Shown here in pieces: positions 28,921 through 38,557 of a stretch of DNA of 64,000 bases. The notes below the pieces were generated by a model. It worked only from the letters and a program-made list of their open reading frames with translations, did no database searches and had not been told where the DNA came from. This stretch comes from Deltaproteobacteria bacterium (lineage in GTDB: Bacteria; Desulfobacterota; Desulfarculia; Adiutricales; Adiutricaceae), in the NCBI GenBank assembly GCA_031276865.1, contig JAISMF010000064.1, positions 31,735-95,734 of the forward strand, read 5' to 3'. The first letter of the stretch is position 1. The number at the start of each line of letters is the position of its first letter. A program made the translations under genes and the position numbers.

Positions 28921-29417
28921 CTATAATTTGACTATGCCCTTGGGATTATTGAATCGAGTAAAACCAAACTGTTGTTTCCAATACACAAGGCTGTCTTTGT
29001 CGCAAAACAACTAGGGTGATTCTTAGGATAGATAATCGTATAATATGCGTCCGTACCATACATAAATTTAATTCTAGGTTTGTTTTTTTCTGAACAAATC
29101 AACAAAATCTTTCTGTGACGTAGAAGAAAGGCGGTTATAATCGCTTGAAGTGACAAATACAACAACATCAATATCTTGAGAATTTGTTTTGCTTTCAACA
29201 AAAGACCCATTAACCCATTAAATGTCGGAATTAATTTTTCAATAATTTGTCTTAACTGGAAATATACTTTAAAAATCAATTTTCTAGATGTGGATTCAGG
29301 AAACTGGTTTACAAAAAAATCATAAAACTCTCTTTCAGTTAAAGAATGGATTCCAGGGGGCGATGCCATATGCTCATAACCTACGGATTTTTGAAATTGT
29401 ATTTTTGCATCTATCAT
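28921..29417 (-). pseudogene. Frameshifted nucleotidyltransferase-like gene (DUF6932-type)
   Basis: The first frame begins MIDAKIQFQKSVGYEHM and gives SPPGIHSLTEREFYDFFV, resembling the N-terminus of DUF6932-type nucleotidyltransferase-like proteins. Near 29220 the frame must change to continue as WVNGSFVESKTNSQDIDVVV, which holds the nucleotidyltransferase signature G-S-F...D-x-D. That frame stops after a run of seven A, and the first frame resumes (IKFMYGTDAYYTIIYPKNHP). A last shift leads to VYWKQQFGFTRFNNPKGIVK and a stop at 28921. Three single-base shifts make it a pseudogene unless they are assembly errors in homopolymers. It heads the three-gene minus-strand cassette. Confidence 0.7.
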
Positions 29418-29760
29418 ATTGCAACTAAAATTTAATTATATTGTATATTTATCTGAATAATAATATATTAGATCATATAAATTATATAAGCATTAATTAA
29501 CTCTAAAAACAATACTTTTTCATCTAAATATCATATTTCATTCTATTCAAATACGGTTTAACCATCTCTATCTCAGAAGGCCGCAGATTAGCTTACGGAT
29601 TTTAAACCGTTTAGACTTAAAAATTTAACGCCTACGCGAAAACCTCCTTCCGTTATTGTTACGACAACCACAAAACCTTTCCGGATTCTGTTTGTTAGCG
29701 CTTCCAACGACAATATACCATAATTTTCACAGTCATAAAAAAGCGAGTTGAAGCGGCTTC
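29418..29760. other. AT-rich spacer
   Basis: About 0.34 kb, AT-rich, between the cassette and the helicase relic. Short open frames here have no recognisable motif. Confidence 0.4.
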
Positions 29761-29957
29761 CTACGGGCGCTCGCCCCCGAGCCATTCCTCCCGTAAGAGT
29801 TTCCCGCCTCCATAGAGACAGAAAATAGACGCCGGAAGATCTTCTTCATGGCGTAGCGCGGGTACGACGGAGCCTTATTTAGGCTCTCCACATCTCCATC
29901 GTCCCAGTTCCTCTGCAAAACGCGGGAGTCCTGATAGCCGGCCAAAACCAAAGCGAC
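29761..29957 (-). pseudogene. C-terminal relic of a third helicase paralogue
   Basis: Read on the minus strand, this matches the last 65 or so codons of the helicase C-terminal frame at 32404-32597. One frame gives VESLNKAPSYPRYAMKK (against LESLRKVAQTLRYGMKE). After a one-base shift it gives LYGGGKLLREEWLGG and a stop (against LQGGGKLSREEWLAGG). The nucleotide sequences also align by eye along the whole stretch. Everything upstream of it is gone. This is the stump of another copy of the same gene, so the family has been duplicated at least twice in this island. Confidence 0.8.
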
Positions 29958-30446
29958 TGTATAAACGAGTCATAAAACCACCCTTTCAGTTGAAGAACGG
30001 TTCGCCTAAGTGGTCGTTCAAACCCGCAAGCTGTGGTTTTTAGGAATTCTATGTGATTATCGGCCGCATTGCAAGCAAGCTTAATTATAGTAAATAAGAT
30101 GAAAAAATAAATTTTTAAAAATATTGTTTAAACTATTTAACTTTTAATTGATCGTATTTATAAATTATTAAAATAATGTCTCCCGGGACTAAGACCATGG
30201 GAACAGTGGAATTTTTTCCCGTGAAAGCGGCGGATGATGATTGAAAAACACCCGCCGGATGGAAAACAGCGTGTCGCGGCTTTCCCCATTGACGCGGAGA
30301 ATGGGAAAAAAGGATCCGCCACCAGACGGGAAACGGTTGAAAAGCAGGATATTTATTTCAGACGGCGGACAACGGACGGGTAATGTTTTTAAAAATGGAG
30401 GGGCTGAAAAAAATCATTTCTTTTCAGACGAAACAACGGATGACGC
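29958..30446. other. Spacer without a gene
   Basis: About 0.49 kb of mixed composition with an AT-rich core at 30100-30180. No supported gene. Confidence 0.4.
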
Positions 30447-32057
30447 CTAATTTTCACCACCGTTTTTTTTTGAACCTCCCTCGCATTCCCACCATGTCAC
30501 GGCGCGTTTTTCATCTTCTATCACTAGACCCAATCGGACGGTATCCCGGTAAGCTCCGGCGTAATTCTTCTCTTTAATTTGTTTTAACGCGGCGTTGGCG
30601 AGGATTATATTATGTTTCTCGTCAGGCGACATTTTAACTTCGATTATCCAGCTCCGCCCTCCGAAATTAATTATAAAATCAGCCACGCCTAAATTTCCAC
30701 TTTTTTCAGCAAGAGGATCCAGACCGAGAATATAAAAAAGAATAAATATTTTTGAGCAGTAAAATCCTTCATTTCTTTTTTCAATTTTATAATGCTCGCC
30801 CGGCAATGCGGAAAGCAATATATTGATTTCATTCACAAGTAAAGACGGATCGCTATTTGACAAGGCTGACACGACATTATAACGCATGGTTCGCGCGTTC
30901 TTATCGGAACCTAGAAAGCTTTCAACCAATAGTCTCGAAATTGACATTTTAACTTCAGTGTTGGGATAATCCAATCTGAACTCATAATCCGATGGGCCTG
31001 GACGCAGACTCAGATAACCAGCCTGGTACAGATATATCTCAGGATCTTCATCTCCATCCCACTTAGGACTTAGAATTTTAGCTCTGTCTATCTCGGCTCC
31101 ACGGAATTGCTCGAACGTCAAATTATTCTCATTTAAGTAACTTATCAACTGACCGGATGTTCCGGAGTCGAACCAGAAGTTATCAAACATCTTAGTATCT
31201 AAAAAAAGGAGGGTTGAATACGGGTTATATACATAAGTGGTTCCGTCAAAGCAAAAACCGTTGTAGAAATTATTAATATCGTCTAGTAAAGTTTTTAGCG
31301 GCTTTTTATTAATAAGGGCCGCTTCTTTAAGTTGTTCGTCATAGCACCTCTCGATTTCTTCCAGAGTAAAACCAGTTATGGCTCCGTATTCAGGCCGTAG
31401 AGAGATATCGGACGGATTGTTAAAAACCGAATATAAACCGCCCCGCACGAATTTTGTTATGCCGGTAACGAAAACAAAGGAGAGTAAGTCATCATTAGCT
31501 TTTATTTGCATGTAGTACTCTCGGAGTATCTTCCGGACAAAGTCCGCTTCATCCGGTTTATCCGAAAGCTTTGTCACGGGAGAGTCGTATTCGTCAATTA
31601 AAATCGCCGCCGAGCTATTATATTTTTCATAACAATTTATAAGCAACAAGTTAAAAAGATCGTTAGACGAGTAATCCGATGGAAGCTCAATTCCCAGGGA
31701 TTTAGCGGCGATGGCGGTTGATAAACATAGAGATTTTTCAAACCCCTCCACGCCTTGAGTCGTGGTGAGCTTACTCATGTCCAGACGGATGACGGGGCGG
31801 GGGCCGAATTCCTCCTCATCAAGCCTTGATTCCACCCTAAGTCCCCTGAAGAGCTCCTTTCGGCCTAAAAACAATGATTCGAGGGTGGAAACGGTTAAGG
31901 ATTTACCGAAACGCCTGGGGCGGGAGAGAAAAAATATCCTCTTTCCGCTGTCTATCATTTCGGCTATGAACGCGGTTTTATCAACATAGATCATGGATTT
32001 TGTCCTCATGATCCTAAATGATTGAGTCCCCGTGGATGTGTTTAATCGTTTTTCCAT
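30447..32057 (-). CDS. AAA-ATPase-like protein with C-terminal PD-(D/E)XK nuclease domain
   Basis: A 536-residue protein of the AAA-ATPase_like plus PDDEXK_9 architecture, a family highly expanded in gut and symbiont bacteria. Near the N-terminus IYVDKTAFIAEMI precedes the P-loop in FFLSRPRRFGKSLTVSTLES. Walker B is ILIDEYDSPVTKL. FVTGITKFVRGGLYSVFNN is the sensor region. The C-terminal nuclease core reads GVADFIINFGGRSWIIEVKMS, keeping the Asp and Glu-x-Lys residues. The frame is intact. The biological role of the family is not established; its copies behave like mobile or selfish accessory genes. A decayed relative lies at 62.1 kb. Confidence 0.88.
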   Translation of the reverse strand: MEKRLNTSTGTQSFRIMRTKSMIYVDKTAFIAEMIDSGKRIFFLSRPRRFGKSLTVSTLESLFLGRKELFRGLRVESRLDEEEFGPRPVIRLDMSKLTTTQGVEGFEKSLCLSTAIAAKSLGIELPSDYSSNDLFNLLLINCYEKYNSSAAILIDEYDSPVTKLSDKPDEADFVRKILREYYMQIKANDDLLSFVFVTGITKFVRGGLYSVFNNPSDISLRPEYGAITGFTLEEIERCYDEQLKEAALINKKPLKTLLDDINNFYNGFCFDGTTYVYNPYSTLLFLDTKMFDNFWFDSGTSGQLISYLNENNLTFEQFRGAEIDRAKILSPKWDGDEDPEIYLYQAGYLSLRPGPSDYEFRLDYPNTEVKMSISRLLVESFLGSDKNARTMRYNVVSALSNSDPSLLVNEINILLSALPGEHYKIEKRNEGFYCSKIFILFYILGLDPLAEKSGNLGVADFIINFGGRSWIIEVKMSPDEKHNIILANAALKQIKEKNYAGAYRDTVRLGLVIEDEKRAVTWWECEGGSKKNGGEN

Positions 32058-32403
32058 ACCGGCGCCGCTCCAAAACTTTCCCCATCGTAGATGATTTCCG
32101 GTATGTTGTCAAACGAGCCGCGGAAAGGCGTAAAGGCGAAAAGACGGAAGTCGAAGATCCGAGGGTTTCGCCTAAACGGATGGATCGATATCCGTTAAGG
32201 CGTCAAAAACACCATAAGTAAGGATTATTTATTATAATATTCACAATGTTGCAAAGACCGCGACGCTTTCAACTCAAGAAGCCGTAAGTCGCTTGCCGAG
32301 CCCAAAAATACGGCTCTATGAGGATGAACGCGGGGCCGCATGCCGGATGGTCGCTTTAAAAATCCTTGAACGCGGCTTAAGCGATAAGCGTCATCCCCGC
32401 GCC

Positions 32404-33471
32404 CTACGGGCCTCCGCCAGCGAGCCATTCCTCCCGGGAGAGTTTTCCGCCTCCCTGGAGATAGAGCGCGTACCGCGGGAGATCATCCTCTTTCATGCCG
32501 TAGCGCAGGGTTTGAGCGACCTTCCGCAGGCTCTCCAGGGATCCCTCGTCCCGGCTCTTTTTTAAGACGCGGTACTCCAGGTAGCTGTCCAAAATCAAAA
32601 CGATCTTCTCCGCGAAACGGCGATCGAAGCCCCGGCCCTCGGCGCCCGGGAAATCCGGCTCCGGGTCGTCCGCGGACGAAAGATCCCCCCCGCCCAGCCT
32701 CTCCAAGGCCTCCCGGAAAGCGTCCGCCCCGAAGGAGCGTCCCAGGAGATCCCTTATCACGGCGGAAATTTCGCGAAGGGCCTCCGAAGCGGCGGAATCC
32801 CCCCCGGTTTTCCTCAGCTCCAGGGCCCGCAGCTCGTCTCCGAGGCGCAATATGAGGGAAAGGGGCGTCCCTCCGGACCAGAGAAGAAGGCTTAGCTGGG
32901 CCTTGAAGACGCAGGAGAGGAGGGCCTCCCGCAAGGCCCGGACCTCTTCTTTTCCGCCCCCGGGAAGGCTCTCCTCCGCGATCTCCGAAGCTAGATCCCC
33001 CACCCTCGCGCCGAAGGCCCGGGCCTCCACCTCCCCGACTCCCAGGCCCTCCAGGGCGGCGATCAAAGGCCCGGCCTGGCGCGAGAGCAAGCCCTCCAGG
33101 TCTCCGGAGCTGGAGCCCCCGCCCTTCCGGCCGGCGCGAAAGGGGTTTAAGAAATCGAAGCGCCCCCGGGAGAGGGCTCCCCGGTTTTCCGAGCAGAGGG
33201 GGGCGAGAAGGAGGCACCTCAGCCCGAAGGAGGGGCCCGCGCCCCCTCCCATCGGCTCTTCGGCCTCCCCCGGCGCCCCTCCCTCCGGTTTCCGCCGGCC
33301 GATTCCCAAAAATCGATCCATTTCCAAAAGCGTCAAGGGGGCGGTGCCGTTCCTGGCCAAATTCACGGCCAGCTTCCCGGGGGTCCGGAGCCTCCTACCC
33401 GAAGGATCCGTATAGGAGGATACGACGAGCCCCCCGAAGGAGCGCTCCAGAGTTTTAAAGTAGACGTCCAT
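32404..33471 (-). CDS. C-terminal part of the large SF2 helicase, out of frame with its N-terminal part
   Basis: A 355-codon open frame that continues the helicase of 33363-36338 in another frame. Its sequence from LGVGEVEARAFGARVGDLAS onward aligns with the C-terminal region of the intact paralogue at 23.66-27.39 kb (CGVNPVSAREMALKILGFV), so it belongs to the same protein. The frame is open upstream without a stop to at least 33600, through QVLETVLRSMDVYFKTLERS, and a one-base change in a homopolymer at 33589-33596 or 33605-33611 joins it to the upstream part. Mostly helical, charged, function unknown. It may be made only after a frameshift, or the break may be a sequencing artefact. Confidence 0.65.
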   Translation of the reverse strand: MDVYFKTLERSFGGLVVSSYTDPSGRRLRTPGKLAVNLARNGTAPLTLLEMDRFLGIGRRKPEGGAPGEAEEPMGGGAGPSFGLRCLLLAPLCSENRGALSRGRFDFLNPFRAGRKGGGSSSGDLEGLLSRQAGPLIAALEGLGVGEVEARAFGARVGDLASEIAEESLPGGGKEEVRALREALLSCVFKAQLSLLLWSGGTPLSLILRLGDELRALELRKTGGDSAASEALREISAVIRDLLGRSFGADAFREALERLGGGDLSSADDPEPDFPGAEGRGFDRRFAEKIVLILDSYLEYRVLKKSRDEGSLESLRKVAQTLRYGMKEDDLPRYALYLQGGGKLSREEWLAGGGP

Positions 33472-36338
33472 GCTCCGCAGAACCGTCTCCAGAACTTGAG
33501 CTCCGGCTCCCAGGCCGGCCTCATGGGCCGGATTTCCCGAAGCGGGCCCCGGGAAGGATCCGGAACCGAATCGGTTAAGACGAGGGCCGGGGGGGGCGGA
33601 TCCGCCCCCCCGGCCTCCGGGGGGAGAACTTGGCAGACGTACGTGGAGCGGAGGAAGGTCCTCAGATCCTCGTCCACCGCCGCCGGAGCCGAGGCCCCGG
33701 GATTTTCGGCCTTCCCCTTCCCGACCGTCTCTCCTTGGAGGATGGAGCTGGCGTGCAGGAGGACCAAAAGAAAGAAGCGTCCCGCGGCCAGGGGCGCCCG
33801 GCGCAAGTCCCGAAAACGGAAGGCGCCGGTTAAAAGCCTCCCTATCTCCCCGCAGTCGATGGCGGAGAGCGGCGCCGAGGAGCAGATCCTTTCCATCTCG
33901 AGTTTTTTTCGGGGAAAAAGCATCCGCACGCTCTCCGCCTTTCCCAGCTTCCAGTTGACGAACACGGTGGGGATGACGCCGCTTTTAATGTGCCCGTGGC
34001 GCCCCACCCGGCCGGTTAAGTTTTTAAACTCGTTGTTGGTGAGGCTCTCGATCGCGTAGTAGCGGTCGTGGCGGGACCGCGGCCACATGACGGTTTCCAA
34101 AAAGAGGGCGTCCGCGGGCAGGTTCACGCCGTAGGAGATGGTCTCGGTCGCGCACAGGATGAAGGGCTCCAGCTCGAGGGGTTGGAAGCGGCGGTAGCCC
34201 TCGGCCATGAGCCTCCTCGTCTCCTTTTCCAGGCCGCTGAAATGGAAAAACACCCCCCTTTTCGCGCAGTGGAGGTAGAAGGCCCCGTCCCGGCCGCGGA
34301 TCCCGGACTTGAACAGGGATTTTTCCAGGTTTTTGAGAAAAAAGCCGTCCTCCGCCACGGCCGGAATTTCCCGGCGCCCCAGGGAGAGCATCTTGTTCAC
34401 GAAGGCTAAAAGCGAGTTCCAGGAGTAGGAGGCGTAGATGATCTTCTCGTGGCCGGGTATCCAGCCCTCCAGGCAGCTGTTGAATCCCGCCCCCTCGCCC
34501 TCGTCTAAAACGAGATCGGAAAGCTCCAGGCGATCCTGGAGGCGGCTCACGTGGACGGGGCGGAAGCGGTGCCGGGAGGCCGTGGGCTGCACGTATATTA
34601 AAAGCCGCTGGGGCCGCTCGTAGACCGAAAGCACCAGGGGGGGGAGGGCCCGGGGGGCCCTCCCCCCCGGCTCTTCCCCAGCCGCACGTCCCTTGGGATC
34701 CGCCCTCCCCGTAAAAACCCCCCTTCGCGGGAAAGCCCCGCCTCCCCCGGAGGGCTTCCCGCCCGCGGAACCCTTCCCGCCGATTGATTCCGCCCCGCTC
34801 TCGGGGCCGCCCTCGTCATTTAGGGTTAAAAGCGCGAGCGCGGCCGGGTCCCCGGCCATGGCCCCGGTGGAGAGGCACATGAGCCGCAGGGGGCCCCCGC
34901 CCTCCCTCAGCCTCCTGCGGGATTCCAAAACCAGCCGCCCCAAAGTGGCGTCCAGGGACACCCCCCGGGTCCTGTCCCCCAGCATGTGCAGCTCGTCTAT
35001 GAGGGCCATGCCCAATATACGCGCCAGATCCGAGCCGATGAAGAAGTTGGAGACCTTCTCGTAGACCACGAAGGCCACGCGGAAGTCCCCGACCGCGATG
35101 CGGGCGTCGTCCTGGTAGGACTCGCCCGTGGAGACTATCACGTCCCGGGGGGAAACGATTTCGCCCCCGCGCCTCTGGCCCTTTTCCAGGATGGCCAAAA
35201 CCCGCTTGAACTCCTCGTGGGCGTCCTCCACCAGCATCCTGGTCGGACCCAGGTAAATTACCGGTTTTTTCCTTTCCAGGCACTCGTTTAAGAGTATAAA
35301 GGTGCCCAATAGAGTTTTCCCGGTGCCCGTGGGGCCGGTCACCAGGATGTGCTTCTTAGGGGGATTGTCCGCCCTCTCCGGCGAGATGAAGATGGAATCC
35401 CTATAGGAGGAGAGGGCGATGTCTAGGAGGGAGCCCGAAAGAATGGGCACGGGAAAGAGATCCTCGGCCGCCCCCTTGAAGCCGGAGGATGGCGCGGCGG
35501 CGGACAGGGCCTCCCCCCAGGTGTGGGCCGAGGGGGATCCCTGGAAAAAGGAGCCGCTGTCCGCCCACTTCAAGGGGATGAGCCCGAAGAACTCGGCCAC
35601 GCTCTTCATCCAGAACGCGTCCGGAAGCGCGAGGCAGCTCCTCTCCGTCGCGAAGGGCGGCTCCCTCCTTTCCCGCTTGAGATCGCTCCACATTCGCCAG
35701 GCCAGGAGCTGCTCTTTAACCTGCAGGCCGTGCCGCGGGGGAGGCGCCGCCAGAAGCGCCCGGGCGCCGCCGCGGGCGTTCGGGGCGCCCGAATCCGCGG
35801 CGTCCGCTTCCGCCCCCTCCCCCGGAGCCGCCCCCTCCCCGGGGGACGCCCGGCCGGTGAAGTAGGGGACGTCGTTTTTATGGAAGAGCCCCAACGCCCT
35901 GTGCTCCCGCAGAAAGGATCGGATCCTCCTTTTCCTCTCCGGGGAGAGCTCCAAGGGGGCGTGCCCGGCGGGGGAGAGGGTGAAGGCCATGAACACCAGG
36001 GGCTCCTCCGTCTCCAAGGGCGGCCGGAACCGCGCCAGGCATTTGAGGGGGGCGCCGCCGTAGACGTCGCCTCTGGACATCCGCGCCAGAAAGGCCCCCG
36101 AGCCCTCGTTTATCTCCGGAAAGACCACCCTCTGGTGCAGCTCCCTCCCTAAAAGGGCCATCTCCTCGGCCTTGTGCCACACCGGGCTGCCAATGAGCTC
36201 GTAGGGCGGCCCCTCCTCCAGCTCGTGGACCTCGTCTCCGATGTGAAGCCTGGCCGGCGCCTGCAAAAGGGGCGTGGTCCAGGTGGCGAAGACGTACAAG
36301 ACGTCCTCTTTGGTGAAAACCGGATGATAGACGCGCAT
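33363..36338 (-). CDS. Large Ski2-like SF2 helicase (N-terminal and helicase domains)
   Basis: I start it at ATG 36338 (MRVYHPVFTKEDVLYVF) because the paralogue begins identically and GAGGGG lies upstream; 23 further codons 5' are not conserved. Residues 1-320 form a unique N-terminal region. The helicase core follows: P-loop HILVTGPTGTGKTLLG (about 334), motif II MALIDELHMLGD (about 446), CLSTGA as motif III, ATETISYGVNLPADALF and NLTGRVGRHGH (about 775), the arrangement of Ski2-like helicases. It should be an active ATPase on RNA or DNA. The frame runs into non-homologous sequence after about 33600 and stops at 33363, while the true C-terminal region continues in another frame. Not a recognised defence helicase. 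Confidence 0.78.
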   Translation of the reverse strand: MRVYHPVFTKEDVLYVFATWTTPLLQAPARLHIGDEVHELEEGPPYELIGSPVWHKAEEMALLGRELHQRVVFPEINEGSGAFLARMSRGDVYGGAPLKCLARFRPPLETEEPLVFMAFTLSPAGHAPLELSPERKRRIRSFLREHRALGLFHKNDVPYFTGRASPGEGAAPGEGAEADAADSGAPNARGGARALLAAPPPRHGLQVKEQLLAWRMWSDLKRERREPPFATERSCLALPDAFWMKSVAEFFGLIPLKWADSGSFFQGSPSAHTWGEALSAAAPSSGFKGAAEDLFPVPILSGSLLDIALSSYRDSIFISPERADNPPKKHILVTGPTGTGKTLLGTFILLNECLERKKPVIYLGPTRMLVEDAHEEFKRVLAILEKGQRRGGEIVSPRDVIVSTGESYQDDARIAVGDFRVAFVVYEKVSNFFIGSDLARILGMALIDELHMLGDRTRGVSLDATLGRLVLESRRRLREGGGPLRLMCLSTGAMAGDPAALALLTLNDEGGPESGAESIGGKGSAGGKPSGGGGAFPRRGVFTGRADPKGRAAGEEPGGRAPRALPPLVLSVYERPQRLLIYVQPTASRHRFRPVHVSRLQDRLELSDLVLDEGEGAGFNSCLEGWIPGHEKIIYASYSWNSLLAFVNKMLSLGRREIPAVAEDGFFLKNLEKSLFKSGIRGRDGAFYLHCAKRGVFFHFSGLEKETRRLMAEGYRRFQPLELEPFILCATETISYGVNLPADALFLETVMWPRSRHDRYYAIESLTNNEFKNLTGRVGRHGHIKSGVIPTVFVNWKLGKAESVRMLFPRKKLEMERICSSAPLSAIDCGEIGRLLTGAFRFRDLRRAPLAAGRFFLLVLLHASSILQGETVGKGKAENPGASAPAAVDEDLRTFLRSTYVCQVLPPEAGGADPPPPALVLTDSVPDPSRGPLREIRPMRPAWEPELKFWRRFCGAWTSTLKLWSAPSGGSSYPPIRILRVGGSGPPGSWP

Positions 36339-38557
36339 CGGAAAAACCCCTCGTGACCCCTGGCGCCCGAACGCCGGGACCGGACGATGAAAAACCGCCC
36401 TTTTCACTATATTTCCACCCCTCGGAAAAATTCAAGCCCCCGCCTCCCTCCGCCATCTTAGGGAAAAGCTTCGCGCCAAAAGGAGGGGAAATCACGAGGA
36501 AGGGATCCCCCGAAGCGTCCCTACGGCTTTCCGCATGGCCTTTCCAGGGAATAAGGCGAAAAAGGAGACGAGGGAGGGGGGGGAAAAGACCTTTCCGGAT
36601 TTAACGTCCGCCCCTCCGTCCGCTTCCGGCGATTGCGGAAAAAAGAACGGCGCCCGCGCCGCCCGCCATGTTTTTTCGCGGCGCCCGCGCGCCGCCCAGC
36701 CGCTCCGGATTAAGGTAAGGGAGGCGCTAATTTTTCCCTCTCGGCGCCTTCACGGCTTTAAAGGCGCTCTCCGTCTAAAAAAACCCTCCCCGCGCCCGCT
36801 TTTTCTTAAACAATAAACCAGCCCCGCGCTTCAATTAGGCCGTCGCCAAGGAAAGACCCCGCGGCGTTTCCGGCGCGTTCCGCTAAGAGCGGCCCGACTG
36901 AAATATTTAAACCCCCTGGTTCCAGGTTTGCAAAAAATACGCCGGACGCCTTTCCATGCCGCGCTTTTCAAGAGTAAAAGCGGGCGGCCTTCATCATCTA
37001 GAACTCTTTAAGCGAAGGCTTTGGAAGGAGCGTCGTTTCGGGCATCCTCTCCATTCGTCCGCTAAGATCCGGAAAGACGGGGCGGTTCCTCGCCAAGGCG
37101 TCCCAAAAAACAGGAGGCCTTCCGTAAGGCGGCCCCGACGGGAGCATGAAAGCGCCTTCCTCCGCGATTATCCAGATCCGGCGGGCATCCCGGACGAGAA
37201 CCCCGCCGGAGTCTTTAGCGGCGCTTTTTCCTTCAGGGCCCTCTTAAATGAACGGTGGGGGGTCTTTTTTAGGATAGCGCCGGAAAGATGTTCTATACCT
37301 CGATCCGGAAGAAAAATTACAAAAGGCCGGATCCAGGAGAAATTATCAAGGGAGGCTTTGAAAAGCTCCAGAAAAAAAGGCGGGGAAAACGCGCTATAGA
37401 ATTCGGATCCAAATATTTCCCCGGGCGTGAATTTTTTCAAAGCCGGACGTTTAACGGCGTCCTTATTTTCCCCGAGGTCCCCAAATATTCTTCCAGACAT
37501 TCAGTCGGGCCGGAAAAATCATGAGCCGGATACGAAAAAACCTAGATGAGATACGGAAAAGAAAAAAAAGATCCGCTCCCGGCTGGTTTTCCGCCGTCCC
37601 TAAAATTTTCCGGCGCGGGGAAAAGAAAGGCCGAAGAAATTCCGAAGACTCTTAAAAAAAACCTCCGCCCGCGAACGCTCTATAGCGTTTCGACCCCAAG
37701 CGATGTGGGATAAGAAAATAATAGATACGTTGTTTTTCACCCGGCCGTTTCTCAAAATTAAGGGGCGCGCCCATATTCCCCCTTTTCTTCCTTCCCCGGC
37801 TGAAAAAACCCAAATACCCGAAAAGACTTTCAAGGCGCGGACGAATTTGAAAAACAGCCTGATACGATATTTTCCTCCGAACGGATTATAGATCTAGATC
37901 TTTATATCTCTTACGAGGAAGACTTTCGAGCGCTTGTCGCCACGCGGGTTGAAATATAAAATATTTTTCCCACGTTCTATTGACAAAGGAAAATCTCTTC
38001 GGTAACATCCATAAATCGCGCTTCCGAGACGCCTCCTTCGGCTTAAAAAACATCCTCGCTTTCCGGAAAGGCGAGTTCCGCCCGAACTTCCGCCAGATGC
38101 TCCCAAAAAAATAAATTTTAAAAATTTTTCCCGCGGCGGGGTTTTATTCTCCTCCGCGCCTAACTATCTTTGTCCGGCCCGAACCGACCTGGTTGTTTGT
38201 CCGGGGAATCCTACAAAGAGATACGGTCCTTAACTCGTCCAAAACATCAAAAAACCCCCGACGCCCGCATTTCGGTAGCGACGCCCGCGTTTCGCGGGGG
38301 CCGAAGGCGGCCATCCCCCAGCGATCTTTTCAATCCTAAGTCGACCGCGCCGATGAAAAAAACTCCCGGCCGTCCAGCCCGAGTGATAAAACGCCCGGTC
38401 GTCCCAGCCGTTCGCGGAAAAGCCGGAACGCCGAAACGTCTATAAGAAAAACATCCCCGAAACAACAGCGCCATACCCCTTTGGGGAGGCGCTAAAATTT
38501 CGCCGCCTCCCGCCTTAAGTTGGCGGGAGGCCGCGTTAAAAATTGAAAGGAATCAAC
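36339..38557. other. Long intergenic region
   Basis: About 2.2 kb without a gene I can support. Several open frames (for example 36956-37399 plus and 37168-37500 minus) overlap one another, have atypical composition and no motif. Hairpins occur only at the right end, just before the next gene. It may be decayed coding DNA. Confidence 0.45.
38477..38531 (+). promoter_or_regulatory. Hairpin leader of the propeller-like gene
   Basis: Two inverted repeats lie just before the gene: CCCC-TTT-GGGG at 38477-38487, and a perfect 10-bp stem GCCTCCCGCC with its complement around a 7-base loop at 38505-38531. The latter ends 26 bases before the ATG. There is no T-run, so an mRNA-stabilising or attenuation role is more likely than termination (inference). 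Confidence 0.5.

Noticed and set aside
23658..36338. Assignment of the helicase locus to the Hachiman (HamA-HamB) defence system
   Set aside because: No DUF1837/HamA-like gene is adjacent, and the N- and C-terminal regions do not look like HamB; only the generic Ski2-like core is shared.
36956..37500. Genes of 110-147 codons in the 36.4-38.5 kb gap
   Set aside because: Overlapping frames on both strands, odd composition, no motif or ribosome site.
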